Assembly: GCA_964454015.1 (NCBI GenBank)
Contig: CAYVQF010000010.1
Span: forward strand, 47,554-111,553
DNA: 64,000 bases
DNA from: CAYVQF01 sp964454015
GTDB lineage: Bacteria > Myxococcota_A > Bradymonadia > UBA4248
Direction of reading: 5' to 3'
In this document: in pieces, positions 30,670 to 39,455 of the stretch
Numbering within the stretch: position 1 is the stretch's first letter
Layout of the letters: each line of letters opens with the position of its first letter
Notes under the pieces: generated by a model
Database searches by the model: none
What the model was told of the DNA's origin: nothing
Seen by the model: the letters and a program-made list of their open reading frames with translations, nothing else
Translations under genes and position numbers: made by a program

Positions 30670-32742
30670 ATGCCCAGCTTCGGTCCCTACGAATTACTGC
30701 AACGCATCGGCGCCGGAGGTATGGGTGAACTCTTCCTGGCGCGATTAGCCCGAGAAGACTGCTTCGAAAAGCGACTCGCCCTCAAGCGCATCCTGCCGCA
30801 CCTCTCCCAAGACCCCACCTTCATCCAGCGCTTCCGCCAAGAAGCCAGCACCGCGGCCCACCTCAACCACCAAAACATCGTCCAGATCTTCGACTTCGGC
30901 CAAAGCGACGGCCATTCCTTCATCGCCATGGAGTTTGTCGACGGCCTCGACGCTGATGCCCTCCTCCAACGCAACGGGCCCCTCGCACTCCCCATCAGCC
31001 TCACCATCCTCCACAACGCCCTCCGCGGCCTCGACTACGCCCACCGCGCCGCCGACGCCCTGGGCAACCCCTTGCACCTCGTCCACGGGGACGTCGCCCC
31101 CAAGAACTTGCTCCTCTCCCGCGAAGGAGAAATCAAGTGGATCGACTTCGGACTCGCCACCTTTCACCAAGCGACCCCACAGGGCGTTGCCGGCACCATC
31201 CCCTATATGTCACCTGAGCAAGCCCTCGGACAGCCCCTCGACCCAAGGGCCGACCTCTTCTCCTTGGCCGTCTCCTTCTACGAACTCCTCACCCAGCGCA
31301 AACCCTTCCCCGCCGCCACCTCCCCGGCAACGCACGCCGCCGCCGTCACCCACTGCCAACCCCAACTCACGGCCATCCTCTGCCAAAGCCCACTGGCCGA
31401 CTACCCCGATCTACGCCAACTCATCGCCACCTGCCTCGACCACCGACCAGCGCAACGACCCGACGCCGCCCGCACCCTCATCAACGCTCTCGAAGCCCTC
31501 CACCCGCTGCCCATGGCGTCCCCCGACGCCATCGCCACGCTCGTCTGCACCCACCACCGCCCCACTCTCGCCATCGACCCCTGCGAACCCACCCTGGTCA
31601 GCGACGAACCCATCGCCCGCCACACGCCATCCCCCGCGCCACCCCGACCGTCATCACGCAAAAAGCGTCTTCTTTTGGGATCCACCTGCCTGGGTCTCCT
31701 GAGTCTCGTTGCTGCCCTCTGGCTCTCGCTCGGACTCCTCGAGACCGCGCCACCCATAATCCCACCGCCGCAAGCCCAACCGCTCCCCGCCATTGAACTC
31801 ACCACCGATCCACCCCACACCACGGCCGTCATCATTGCCGCGAGTCCCAGCCTCTACCTCATCACAGCCCATCATCCCAACGGCGGAACACTGAAGCAGC
31901 GCCTCTGGCTAGCGCCACAGGCCCAGACGCCGACCGCCCACCTCCGCCTGCCGCCGCATCCCGCAACCCTCTACGTCACCCTCGAGCCCCCCACGGCCTC
32001 CTTCACCCTCGACGGCCAAGCCCAGCCAGCAAACACCCCGCTGCGCTTAGCCCCAGGCACCTATACTCTCAACGCCACCGCCCCGAACGCCACCCACCTG
32101 AACCACAGCCTCCACCTCGACTCGGGACAGCAGGCGCACACCCAAATCCTTCTCTCGCCAGCACGAGCCACCCTCAACCTCCAAAGCTCTGCTGACCACG
32201 CAACGCTCCGCCTCACAGAACACACCACTGGCCTCACCCACCACTGCCCCCCACCATGCACGCTCTCTCAGCTCACCCCCGGCGCCTACGCCATCGACCT
32301 CCTCACCGCCGCGGGACACGCCTGCGCCCAACGACAAGTACAGCTAATGCCTGGCGCCGTGAAGCAACTCGAGCTCAACTGTGACCCACCCACGGCCCCA
32401 ACCGCAGCCCCAGCCACCACTTCTCCGGGGGTCCACTTACAAGCCCGTGGCGGCACCATCCGCAGCGGTGGATCGTCGCGCGACCAACGCCAACTCTCCC
32501 TGCCACAGGGCACCTTCGTCTTCAACGCCCACTCGGGCAAAACCCGCTTGTTCGCCACCCTCCACCGACTCGAAAGTGGCTACGCTATCTCCATGCGGGT
32601 GGAACCGTGGGCCGAGCTCACCCTCAACGGACAGAGCATCCCCTCGCCCGTGACCTATCACCCCTTGAGCCAGGGCAACAACACCCTGCGCATCAAAAGT
32701 GGGGATTCTCCCAACGGCATCGACCTGCGCGTCCGCAACTAG
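30670..32742 (+). CDS. Membrane Ser/Thr protein kinase with PEGA-like region, non-RD catalytic loop
   Basis: This is a 690-residue kinase. Residues 1-270 carry the kinase domain with loop GAGGMGELF, K39 (LALKR), D159 of the DFG-equivalent WIDFGLA and GTIPYMSPEQ. The catalytic loop reads VHGDVAPKNLL: the Asp (D141) is kept, but Arg and the usual Leu-Lys-Pro are replaced, so it is a non-RD kinase that may not need activation-loop phosphorylation. A transmembrane helix (LLLGSTCLGLLSLVAALWLSLGLL) is at about 335-362. The outer part has PEGA-like strands (TLEPPTASFTLDGQAQPANTPLRL) and a C-terminal beta domain ending in LRIKSGDSPNGIDLRVRN. It lies in an operon with the preceding kinase (12-base gap). 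Confidence 0.9.
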   Translation: MPSFGPYELLQRIGAGGMGELFLARLAREDCFEKRLALKRILPHLSQDPTFIQRFRQEASTAAHLNHQNIVQIFDFGQSDGHSFIAMEFVDGLDADALLQRNGPLALPISLTILHNALRGLDYAHRAADALGNPLHLVHGDVAPKNLLLSREGEIKWIDFGLATFHQATPQGVAGTIPYMSPEQALGQPLDPRADLFSLAVSFYELLTQRKPFPAATSPATHAAAVTHCQPQLTAILCQSPLADYPDLRQLIATCLDHRPAQRPDAARTLINALEALHPLPMASPDAIATLVCTHHRPTLAIDPCEPTLVSDEPIARHTPSPAPPRPSSRKKRLLLGSTCLGLLSLVAALWLSLGLLETAPPIIPPPQAQPLPAIELTTDPPHTTAVIIAASPSLYLITAHHPNGGTLKQRLWLAPQAQTPTAHLRLPPHPATLYVTLEPPTASFTLDGQAQPANTPLRLAPGTYTLNATAPNATHLNHSLHLDSGQQAHTQILLSPARATLNLQSSADHATLRLTEHTTGLTHHCPPPCTLSQLTPGAYAIDLLTAAGHACAQRQVQLMPGAVKQLELNCDPPTAPTAAPATTSPGVHLQARGGTIRSGGSSRDQRQLSLPQGTFVFNAHSGKTRLFATLHRLESGYAISMRVEPWAELTLNGQSIPSPVTYHPLSQGNNTLRIKSGDSPNGIDLRVRN

Positions 32743-32789
32743 GCCTCGGCCCCCACACGCGCCAGCCAAAGCACGGCGCTAGCGCGCAC

Positions 32790-33911
32790 TCACCGGCACT
32801 GCTTGTCCCCTTTGGGACACACCACGCGGACGTGCATGTGATCTGCGTGGCCCCGCGCATGACGCACGATGGCTTTATAGGACTTCTTGCCGTTCGGGTA
32901 CTGCAACACCTTGTCGAGGTAGGACTCACTCACCCCTTTCTTGCGGGCATAGTCGTACATCAGCCGCTGCAACTCGTAGTCAACGAAAATGTACTCGACA
33001 TCGCCCGTGTCCACGAAGGCCTTGATCACGTACCAATTCTTCTCGGCATCGAAGTTCTTCTCCGTCATCCGCTCGAAATTGCTCTGCTGCTTGCCGCTCT
33101 TGTTGACGAAGCTGATATCGACGTCACGACCCGATTGGTGGCTCACATGGGGTGGCATCTTCCCACCGTTTTTAAAGGAAAGATCGCCAACCACGAAATC
33201 CGGGCCCTTGGGATACTTCGCGTGATAGCGCGCCATGACGTCCATGATGTGGTTGACCAGCAAGTTGGTGCCCCACTGCCGGCTCGTCCCACGTCGCCGA
33301 TAGCCCTTACCCTCGGGCAACTGCACCGCATTGACCAGCGTCCCATTCGCCGCAGAGCCCCGTGACGTGGTCTGCACCTCCGGCGCCTTCACCCACAGCG
33401 TAATCTGCTGTCCCACGCGCAGGCGATCCGGGTTGTCGCGCAGGGCACGGTTCCAGCGCTGGAGCTGCGCGATCTGCACGCCATTCTGTTTGGCAATCCC
33501 CGAAAGGGTGTCCCCCTTGCGCACGACATACACCACCTTGATGTCTTGTCCTGCCGCGCTGCTGCTCTTCTGCTGCCCACTCGCCCCAGACTGTGCGCTG
33601 GTCCGAATGCTGAGCTTCTGTCCAATGCTGATCCGATCCGGGCTCGAAAGCCGGTTCCAGCGCACGATGTCCTCAACTCTGACACCATGCATTTTGGCGA
33701 TCTTGCCCAGATTGTCGCCCTTAGCAACCACATAAGTCACCGTACTCGATTGGCTTGACGTCTTGCCACTCGAGGACCGTGAGCGCTCTCCTCTTCCGGC
33801 CGCAACCTTGCCTTCGCTGGGCTTCGCGCTCAACGTCGCAGGGACCGACAACAACAGGCCTACCATCAAAAGAAGGGAGGCCCCCAAAGACGCAACTGCG
33901 TTCAATCTCAT
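32790..33911 (-). CDS. Penicillin-insensitive murein endopeptidase (MepA-like) with two LysM domains
   Basis: This is a 373-residue exported enzyme. The signal peptide is VASLGASLLLMVGLLLSVPATLSA. Two LysM peptidoglycan-binding units follow, at about 55-100 (TYVVAKGDNLGKIAKMHGVRVEDIVRWN) and 115-165 (VYVVRKGDTLSGIAKQNG). The C-terminal M74 zinc peptidase domain has HVSHQSGRDVDIS and RGHADHMHVRV, the LAS-type metal motifs. MepA cleaves D-Ala-DAP cross-links, so it is probably a peptidoglycan remodelling enzyme held to the wall by LysM. The start is the ATG at 33911 with AGGAAAGG upstream; upstream in-frame codons have no site. Classical E. coli MepA lacks LysM. It is divergent from the sugar kinase. 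Confidence 0.93.
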   Translation of the reverse strand: MRLNAVASLGASLLLMVGLLLSVPATLSAKPSEGKVAAGRGERSRSSSGKTSSQSSTVTYVVAKGDNLGKIAKMHGVRVEDIVRWNRLSSPDRISIGQKLSIRTSAQSGASGQQKSSSAAGQDIKVVYVVRKGDTLSGIAKQNGVQIAQLQRWNRALRDNPDRLRVGQQITLWVKAPEVQTTSRGSAANGTLVNAVQLPEGKGYRRRGTSRQWGTNLLVNHIMDVMARYHAKYPKGPDFVVGDLSFKNGGKMPPHVSHQSGRDVDISFVNKSGKQQSNFERMTEKNFDAEKNWYVIKAFVDTGDVEYIFVDYELQRLMYDYARKKGVSESYLDKVLQYPNGKKSYKAIVRHARGHADHMHVRVVCPKGDKQCR

Positions 33912-34021
33912 CGCCTTTCCTTTGCTCTTCCGCCGTGAAAAGCGGCGCTGGTGCGAACAACGCCAGGGCCAATCCATGGCCAAGGAAACCAAAACGCTAG
34001 GACGCCTGCCTAGCTCTTGGC

Positions 34022-34051
34022 ACCCTAACACCGACAAGCAAGACCTGTCAA
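34022..34051 (-). promoter_or_regulatory. Putative promoter for the LysM-MepA gene
   Basis: Minus-strand TTGACA (34051-34046), an 18-base spacer, then TAGGGT (34027-34022). Perfect -35, weak -10. The leader would be about 105 bases. Confidence 0.45.
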
Positions 34052-34175
34052 GAAGGGCACCTGCTGGCCTTACACAATCAATTCGATACCTTACACCACA
34101 GACATCCAAATTTTCGCCCCCAGACCCGAGACCCACATCCCCCACGCGGAGCCTCTGGCGTAGGGCCGGCACCAG

Positions 34176-34203
34176 TTGCCGCGCCCACGCGCGTTGTGCT
34201 AAT
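34176..34203 (+). promoter_or_regulatory. Putative promoter for the sugar kinase gene
   Basis: TTGCCG (34176-34181), a 16-base spacer, then GCTAAT (34198-34203); each box matches four of six. The palindrome at 34220-34229 would lie just inside the transcript. Confidence 0.3.
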
Positions 34204-34325
34204 TAGGGCGCCTGCAACAGCAACGTTGCGGGCACACCGGCGTCTCTAGCGCCCCCCATCTGCTACCAGCCAATCTTACGGGCATTCGCTGCCCAATTTT
34301 CGTTTCTGCCACCGGAGGCACGCTC

Positions 34326-35279
34326 ATGTCGACTGGCTCAACGCAAAGCAACCTCGCGTCTAAACAAGCGCTCACTGTGGTTGGATCCATCGCCATCGAC
34401 GCCATCAAAACGCCTTTCGGAGAAATCAACGAAGGCTTGGGCGGTTCTGCCACCTTCTTCTCTGCCGCCGCTGGGCTGCTCTGCCCGGTCCATGTGGTCG
34501 CCGTTCTCGGCGAAGACTTCGACCTCCAGGACCTTGCCTTCCTCCGCGAACGCGGCGTCAACCTCGACGGCGTTGAGCAGCGCCCCGGGAAGACCTTTCG
34601 CTGGAAGGGTGCCTACGGCCAGGACATGAACGAGGCCCAAACACTCGCCACCGAGCTCAACGTCTTTCAAGACTTCAACCCCAAGCTGGCGCAGCATCAC
34701 CTCAACTCGCCCTTCCTCTTCCTCGCCAACATTCAGCCCCAGCTCCAGCTTGCCGTCTTGGAACAAGTGAAGGAGGCGCGCTTCGTCGCCGCCGACACCA
34801 TGAACCTGTGGATCAACACCGCCCGTGAGACCCTCCTCGAGGTCCTCGCCAGGGTCGATCTCCTGGTCATCAACGAGACGGAAACCCGCCTCCTCGCCGA
34901 CGAATCCAACACCGTGCAGGCTGCCAAAATCGTTCAGAGCCTCGGCCCCAAAACAGTCATCGTCAAACGCGGTGAGTTTGGCTCCCTCATGCTCGACGGA
35001 GACACCTTCTTCATGGCGCCGGCCTACCCAGTGAACCAGGTCTTGGACCCCACCGGCGCCGGAGACACCTTCGCAGGTGGCCTCATGGGCACCATCGCGA
35101 GGGCCGGACACGTCGACGCCGAGGTCCTGCGCCGCGGCATCATCACCGGCACGACCCTGGCCTCCTTCACGGTCGAGCGTTTCAGCGTCGAGAGGCTCAA
35201 AACCCTGACCCTCGATGAAGTCCAGCAACGCTACGCACACATGCAGGCCTTGACCCACTTCCCGCCGCTGGCGCTCTGA
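34326..35279 (+). CDS. PfkB-family carbohydrate/nucleoside kinase
   Basis: This 317-residue ribokinase-fold enzyme has the N-terminal strand ALTVVGSIAIDAIKTPFG, the di-Gly hinge LGGSATFFSAAAG, VINETETRLLA, the PfkB signature 2 DPTGAGDTFAGGLMG with the catalytic Asp, and the anion hole TGAGD. GGAGG lies about seven bases before the ATG. The family phosphorylates sugars or nucleosides. The substrate is undetermined, and the gene stands alone. The sequence style (GGSATFFSAAA) resembles bacterial kinases annotated as sugar or adenosine kinases in Myxococcota and Bacteroidetes. Confidence 0.9.
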   Translation: MSTGSTQSNLASKQALTVVGSIAIDAIKTPFGEINEGLGGSATFFSAAAGLLCPVHVVAVLGEDFDLQDLAFLRERGVNLDGVEQRPGKTFRWKGAYGQDMNEAQTLATELNVFQDFNPKLAQHHLNSPFLFLANIQPQLQLAVLEQVKEARFVAADTMNLWINTARETLLEVLARVDLLVINETETRLLADESNTVQAAKIVQSLGPKTVIVKRGEFGSLMLDGDTFFMAPAYPVNQVLDPTGAGDTFAGGLMGTIARAGHVDAEVLRRGIITGTTLASFTVERFSVERLKTLTLDEVQQRYAHMQALTHFPPLAL

Positions 35280-35390
35280 GAAGGCTGGCCGCGACCGCTT
35301 GCTTCCTGCGCTAAACGTGACGACATAGTGGACCCGAGTCGCGAGGCCCATGCCTCGCCCTCACCACCGTCAAATGGGATGGATGACGCC

Positions 35391-36263
35391 ATGAAAGCTT
35401 ACCTTCTCCCCTTGTTGTTGTTGTGCCTCGCGCCGCTCACGCTCACTGCCTGTGAGCAAGACCCCGACGAGCCCACGGCGGATGTCACCACCGACCCAAA
35501 CCCCACGGATCTCGAAGAAATACCCGACATCATCCAGCCGACGCACCAGGACCGAACCTATCGCTTCACCACTCTCGAAGTCTTGGAACCTGACGTCAGC
35601 ACCCGCGTCTTGCTGAGCGCAGTCATTGACGCCAACATGAAGACCCCCCCCAACGATCCCCTCGCCATTAACATCCTCCTGCAGTTCAAAGATTGGCAGA
35701 TCGACGGGGAGCAGGTCTCACTCCTCATCGGGGGCGGCTCGGGCTACCCCGACATGGAAGCTGACCCCATCGCCTTTACCTTCGATCCGACGGCAGAACC
35801 CGCCTTCGTCCCCGCGGTCCTCGAAAGCGATAGCGATGGAAGCGCGCAACGCTTTCGCAATGAAGTACCCACCAACCTCTTCTTCCCCGTCGCCATCACC
35901 GACGCCACCTTCATCGTGCCCTTCCGCGACATCCGCTTCGAAGTCTGCTATGGCGCCACCGCCAAATGCGACGGCACCACTGAAGACAAGATCTTTGGCT
36001 TCCTCATGGGGGGAATCATCGAAGAAGAAGCCAACGAAGTGACCGTTGAGTTCCAGCCAGGCGACACCATGAGCTTCGGCGACCTCCTGCGCGACGCAAC
36101 GCCCCAGAAAACTTGCACCCAAAGCTCGGAGTGTGAAGCACCCAAGCAGTGCAACCCCCAAAATCAGTGCGTCTTCCTGCCAGACCGCGTCATTGACGGC
36201 AAGCCTGCATTCTCACTGCGCGCGCGCTTCCGAGGTCAAGAGATCCCCTACTTCGTACCTTGA
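35391..36263 (+). CDS. Hypothetical lipoprotein with Cys-rich C-terminus
   Basis: This is a 290-residue protein from the ATG at 35391 (GGATGGATG upstream). The signal MKAYLLPLLLLCLAPLTLTAC carries lipobox LTAC. An acidic Thr/Asp-rich linker follows, then a beta-rich central domain of about 200 residues (RTYRFTTLEVLEPDVSTRVLLSAVIDANMK; FFPVAITDATFIVPFRDIRFEVCYG). Near the end comes a Cys motif CTQSSECEAPKQCNPQNQCV, the kind of short disulfide unit common in myxobacterial lipoproteins. It probably sits on the periplasmic or cell-surface side. Function unknown. Convergent with the TSP3 lipoprotein gene. Confidence 0.75.
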   Translation: MKAYLLPLLLLCLAPLTLTACEQDPDEPTADVTTDPNPTDLEEIPDIIQPTHQDRTYRFTTLEVLEPDVSTRVLLSAVIDANMKTPPNDPLAINILLQFKDWQIDGEQVSLLIGGGSGYPDMEADPIAFTFDPTAEPAFVPAVLESDSDGSAQRFRNEVPTNLFFPVAITDATFIVPFRDIRFEVCYGATAKCDGTTEDKIFGFLMGGIIEEEANEVTVEFQPGDTMSFGDLLRDATPQKTCTQSSECEAPKQCNPQNQCVFLPDRVIDGKPAFSLRARFRGQEIPYFVP

Positions 36264-36338
36264 TCTCTCCGCGAAGGCACAACAAGGGAGCGCGCTGCCA
36301 GCCAAGCGCCAAGGGCATCGCACCCAACGACGCACCAC

Positions 36339-38483
36339 CTACTCGGCGCGACAGGCATCACCAATGCCGTCGCCCAAAGTGTCGAGCTGATCTGGGTTGA
36401 ACAGCGACGGGCAATTGTCCAAGCGCGTGTCGATGCCATCCCGGTCGGCATCACTCGCGCACGCATCCCCCACCCCATCGCCAAGCCAGTCGTCCTGCCA
36501 TGGATTCCAAGTGAAGGGGCAATTGTCGGCCTCGTTCAAGATCCCGTCGCCGTCTTCGTCAGCGCGGCCCATGCAGCGATCCACCCCGTCGGCGTTGGCC
36601 ACCATCGGGCATGAGTCATCCACATCCAGGATAGTGTCCCCGTCGTAGTCTCCCCCACCAAAACACGGATCGTCACGCCGCTGCAGCGCGTTGGCCACCA
36701 CTGGGCACAAATCACACAAGTCACCGAGACCGTCCCCGTCCAGATCATACTGAAATGGGTTACTGACGGTCGGGCAATTGTCGAAGCGTGCCATGATCCC
36801 GTCGCCATCAGCATCATCCAAACAAGTGGCCGTGCGCAAGGCCTTCCCCAGACCATGGCGATCAGCATCGGCCAGATCAGGGCACCAGTCACAAGCATCG
36901 CCCATACCGTCGTTGTCGCGATCCTCCTGCCCGGGATTGGCGATGACCGGACAATTGTCATCCCGGTCCAACCAGCCATCGCCGTCGCTGTCACTCAGAC
37001 ACTGCACGGCACCCGCCATCGACGGGCATGGGTCATCGTCATCTGCCAAACCATCCCCATCCCAGTCTCCCTGACAGGCATCACCACGACCATCCCCATC
37101 AGTGTCTTCCTGCCCCGGGTTGGCCACGAGCAGGCAATTGTCTTCGCCATCTCCCACGCCGTCACCATCCCAATCGCCGTCACACAGATCACCAATCCCA
37201 TCGCCATTGGTGTCGAGCTGATCTGGGTTCGCCACCAAGGGACAAGTGTCGCAGAGATCTCCCACGCCATCCCCATCGAAATCATCTTGCCCCGAAGCAC
37301 GCCAAGGACACAGGTCGAGGGCATTCTTGATCCCATCGCCATCAGCGTCAGCGCCGACCTGGGCGCAAGCATCGCCCACCCCATCCCCATCGCTATCGGC
37401 CTGATCCGGATTGTCTACGAATGGACAGTTGTCCCGTCTGTCCACGATCCCGTCGTCGTCGAAATCCAGACCCCAGAACAGACGAGAGCACACCTCGCCC
37501 ACCCCATCGCCATCCGTGTCGAGCTGGCCCGGGTTCGGACGCAGGGGGCAGTTGTCGACGCTATCCACATGACCATCACCATCCTGGTCGAGGTCATCAG
37601 GGTCGCAGGCGTCACCCAGGCCATCACCGTCGCGATCTCTCTGGGCGTGATTGGCAACCCAAATGCAATTGTCACAAGCGTTGCCACGCCCATCATGGTC
37701 CGCATCCTCTTGCACCGGATTGGGTTGGCTCGGACAATTGTCCACCAAATCGGGAACACCATCGCCGTCACCATCCGAACCCTCAGGCTCGCAAGCGTCA
37801 CCGACCCCGTTGCCATCCCTGTCCCCTTGCAGCGCATTGGCCACGTGAGGGCAATTGTCGCAGAGATCACCCCAGCCGTCGCCATCGACGTCCAGGTGCT
37901 CGCCCTCTTCACCCTCTCCCAAGGGATCCACCGGACAAAGGTCCATCAAGTCAGCAACGCCATCGCCATCGCTGTCCAGGGTCTCGTCGGCGCAACTCTC
38001 CCACAGCGTCTGTGGGCTCCGTGGACAGGGGTCACAAAAATCGCCCAGTCCATCCCTGTCGCGATCTTGCTGGCTGTTGTTGGGCGTGTGCAGGCAGTTG
38101 TCACAAGCATCGCCCACCCCGTCGTCGTCTTCATCGCTTTGACTCGGGTTATAAACCAAGGGGCAATTGTCCAGATGCGACGGGATCCCATCATTGTCAG
38201 GATCGGGGCCACTCACCTCCTCGCTGACATCGACTTGCTCAGGCGCCACATCTACGCCGGGCACATCCGCAGGCGAAAAGTCCGGGACATCAGCGCTGAC
38301 GTCCTCCACGGTGTGGATCCGGCAGAAGCCGCCCTCACAGAAGGACGGAGAGCGACAGTCATCATCGCTGTCGCAGGGCAATCCAGAGAACGCGTCCTTA
38401 CCCGCATCCTCCTGCGTCGTGCAGCTCATCACTCCCACGAGCAGCGATAGCCCAATCCAGTATGTGAACCATCTCCCCACCAT
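36339..38483 (-). CDS. Lipoprotein with about twenty thrombospondin type 3 calcium-binding repeats
   Basis: This is a 714-residue protein. The signal peptide WFTYWIGLSLLVGVMSC ends in a lipobox. A short Cys segment (CDSDDDCRSPSFCEGGFC) and an acidic linker are followed by about twenty repeats of the TSP3 type, D-x-D-x-D-G-x-x-D-x-x-D-N-C-P-x-x-x-N-P, to the C-terminus. Each repeat supplies Asp ligands for calcium, and paired Cys form disulfides. Such arrays are rigid calcium-dependent stalks on the surface of deltaproteobacteria. No distal globular domain is present, so it may itself be the surface layer element. The DNA of the array is visibly repetitive. Confidence 0.9.
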   Translation of the reverse strand: MVGRWFTYWIGLSLLVGVMSCTTQEDAGKDAFSGLPCDSDDDCRSPSFCEGGFCRIHTVEDVSADVPDFSPADVPGVDVAPEQVDVSEEVSGPDPDNDGIPSHLDNCPLVYNPSQSDEDDDGVGDACDNCLHTPNNSQQDRDRDGLGDFCDPCPRSPQTLWESCADETLDSDGDGVADLMDLCPVDPLGEGEEGEHLDVDGDGWGDLCDNCPHVANALQGDRDGNGVGDACEPEGSDGDGDGVPDLVDNCPSQPNPVQEDADHDGRGNACDNCIWVANHAQRDRDGDGLGDACDPDDLDQDGDGHVDSVDNCPLRPNPGQLDTDGDGVGEVCSRLFWGLDFDDDGIVDRRDNCPFVDNPDQADSDGDGVGDACAQVGADADGDGIKNALDLCPWRASGQDDFDGDGVGDLCDTCPLVANPDQLDTNGDGIGDLCDGDWDGDGVGDGEDNCLLVANPGQEDTDGDGRGDACQGDWDGDGLADDDDPCPSMAGAVQCLSDSDGDGWLDRDDNCPVIANPGQEDRDNDGMGDACDWCPDLADADRHGLGKALRTATCLDDADGDGIMARFDNCPTVSNPFQYDLDGDGLGDLCDLCPVVANALQRRDDPCFGGGDYDGDTILDVDDSCPMVANADGVDRCMGRADEDGDGILNEADNCPFTWNPWQDDWLGDGVGDACASDADRDGIDTRLDNCPSLFNPDQLDTLGDGIGDACRAE
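36380..38220 (-). repeat. Degenerate tandem DNA repeats encoding TSP3 units
   Basis: Phrases such as CATCGCCATC, CCATCCCCATC and GGGCAATTGTC recur roughly every 75-110 bases on the plus strand. They reflect the coding of Asp-Gly-Asp-Gly and Asp-Asn-Cys-Pro on the minus strand. Spacing is irregular and the units differ in sequence, so this is protein-repeat coding DNA and not a CRISPR array. It is a likely site for recombination between units. Confidence 0.8.
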
Positions 38484-38531
38484 CTAACCTTTCACCCCTT
38501 GGCCGCGCCCCATCCATCGCCTCGCGCTCCG

Positions 38532-39419
38532 CTAAGCAAGAAGTGCACCCCCGTTCCACAAAGCATGCACAATGCCAGCCTCGGTGATCATCTCCTTGGC
38601 CCGGCTCCGCTCGCCTGCCGTCAGCTCCGCCCACACCTGCGCAGCGGGCGTCCCCTGGAAAGGCACGAAAGCATCCATGACGTTGACCTGCACTTCGGGC
38701 AACTCCGCAGCGAGCCAGCGTAAGATGGGCGCGCTACAACACTCCAAATGACCCGGCAGAACCAAGTGACGCACGATGATCGTCGCCGAGCCTGCTTGCG
38801 CCGCGAGGTTCAGCAGGGACTGGCGCACGCTACTCGTGTAGCCGCGCCCGCCATCACCAGCCACCGCTTCAGCACAGCCATCGCTGCCATACTTCAAATC
38901 GACCACGAAAGTCGAAAAAACCTGGGCGCACAAGTCCACCGCTTCTGGGCTGAAGGTGCCATTGGTGTTGAACACCAGCGGCGGGTGCCCGGGCCAAACC
39001 TGATCCAAATGTCGCCCCAGCTCCATGAGGAAGGGCAAATGAAGGATAGGCTCACCCCCCACGAAGTGCAGATTCTTCGCCTCCGGTTCCGCGCCACCAC
39101 AGCGGCTGCGAATATCGCTCACCAGCTCCTCAGGCGTCGTCGGCTTCACCCGGAAGGGCGCGTGCAAAAAGGCGTCTTCACTACAAAAAGAGCAACGCAA
39201 GTTACAGCCACAGAGGTAAATCAGGTAGCTCGGCGTCAAAGCCACCTCTTCCCCCATCTGCAGCCCATGCCGATAGACGTGGACGCGCTCGTCGACACCA
39301 CACACGCCGCGCTTGCCTTGCAAACGCAGCGCGCCGCAGCGGCGGTGACACAGCACACAGGGCGAAGCCAAAGCACGCGCCCGAGCAATCCGCTCCTCCC
39401 AATCCACACCCTTTTTCAT
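38532..39419 (-). CDS. Radical SAM protein of the PflX/COG1313 type
   Basis: This 295-residue iron-sulfur protein has the radical SAM cluster motif CNLRCSFC (Cx3Cx2C), preceded by LIYLCG. N-terminal cysteines (CVLCHRRCGALRLQGKRGVCG) are typical of COG1313 proteins, which are related to pyruvate-formate-lyase activases. NLHFVGGEPILHL is the GGE motif contacting SAM, and VFNTNGTFSPEAV and VVDLKYGSDGCAEAV are later strands. The start is the ATG at 39419 with GAGGAGGT four bases upstream. The substrate is unknown and I see no glycyl-radical enzyme in the window. It is the last gene of the long minus-strand operon, 36 bases after the small lipoprotein gene. Confidence 0.88.
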   Translation of the reverse strand: MKKGVDWEERIARARALASPCVLCHRRCGALRLQGKRGVCGVDERVHVYRHGLQMGEEVALTPSYLIYLCGCNLRCSFCSEDAFLHAPFRVKPTTPEELVSDIRSRCGGAEPEAKNLHFVGGEPILHLPFLMELGRHLDQVWPGHPPLVFNTNGTFSPEAVDLCAQVFSTFVVDLKYGSDGCAEAVAGDGGRGYTSSVRQSLLNLAAQAGSATIIVRHLVLPGHLECCSAPILRWLAAELPEVQVNVMDAFVPFQGTPAAQVWAELTAGERSRAKEMITEAGIVHALWNGGALLA

Positions 39420-39455
39420 CCGCACCTCCTCGCAAAACACAAGCCTTTTCTCAGC

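Larger units (their letters stand above)
33912..34325. other. Divergent intergenic region between mepA-like and pfkB-like genes
   Basis: This 414-base stretch has a candidate promoter on each strand. It also contains a small hairpin CGCCG-TGAAAAG-CGGCG at 33931-33947 in the murein endopeptidase leader, and a perfect 10-base palindrome GCAACGTTGC at 34220-34229 upstream of the sugar kinase that could be an operator half. No coding frame is supportable. Confidence 0.5.

Noticed and set aside
32776..32785. Palindrome GCGCTAGCGC between the convergent kinase and MepA genes
   Set aside because: Too short and without loop or T run for a terminator; chance palindromes of this length are common in GC-rich DNA.
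36380..38220. Repeated short phrases resembling a CRISPR array
   Set aside because: Repeats are not identical, spacing is irregular, no leader or cas gene is present, and every unit encodes a TSP3 motif in one frame.
36855..38450. 531-codon plus-strand frame opposite the TSP3 lipoprotein
   Set aside because: Its periodic Ile/Val/Ala sequence is only the reverse reading of the Asp-rich repeats; the minus-strand gene has a signal peptide, lipobox and regular TSP3 motifs.
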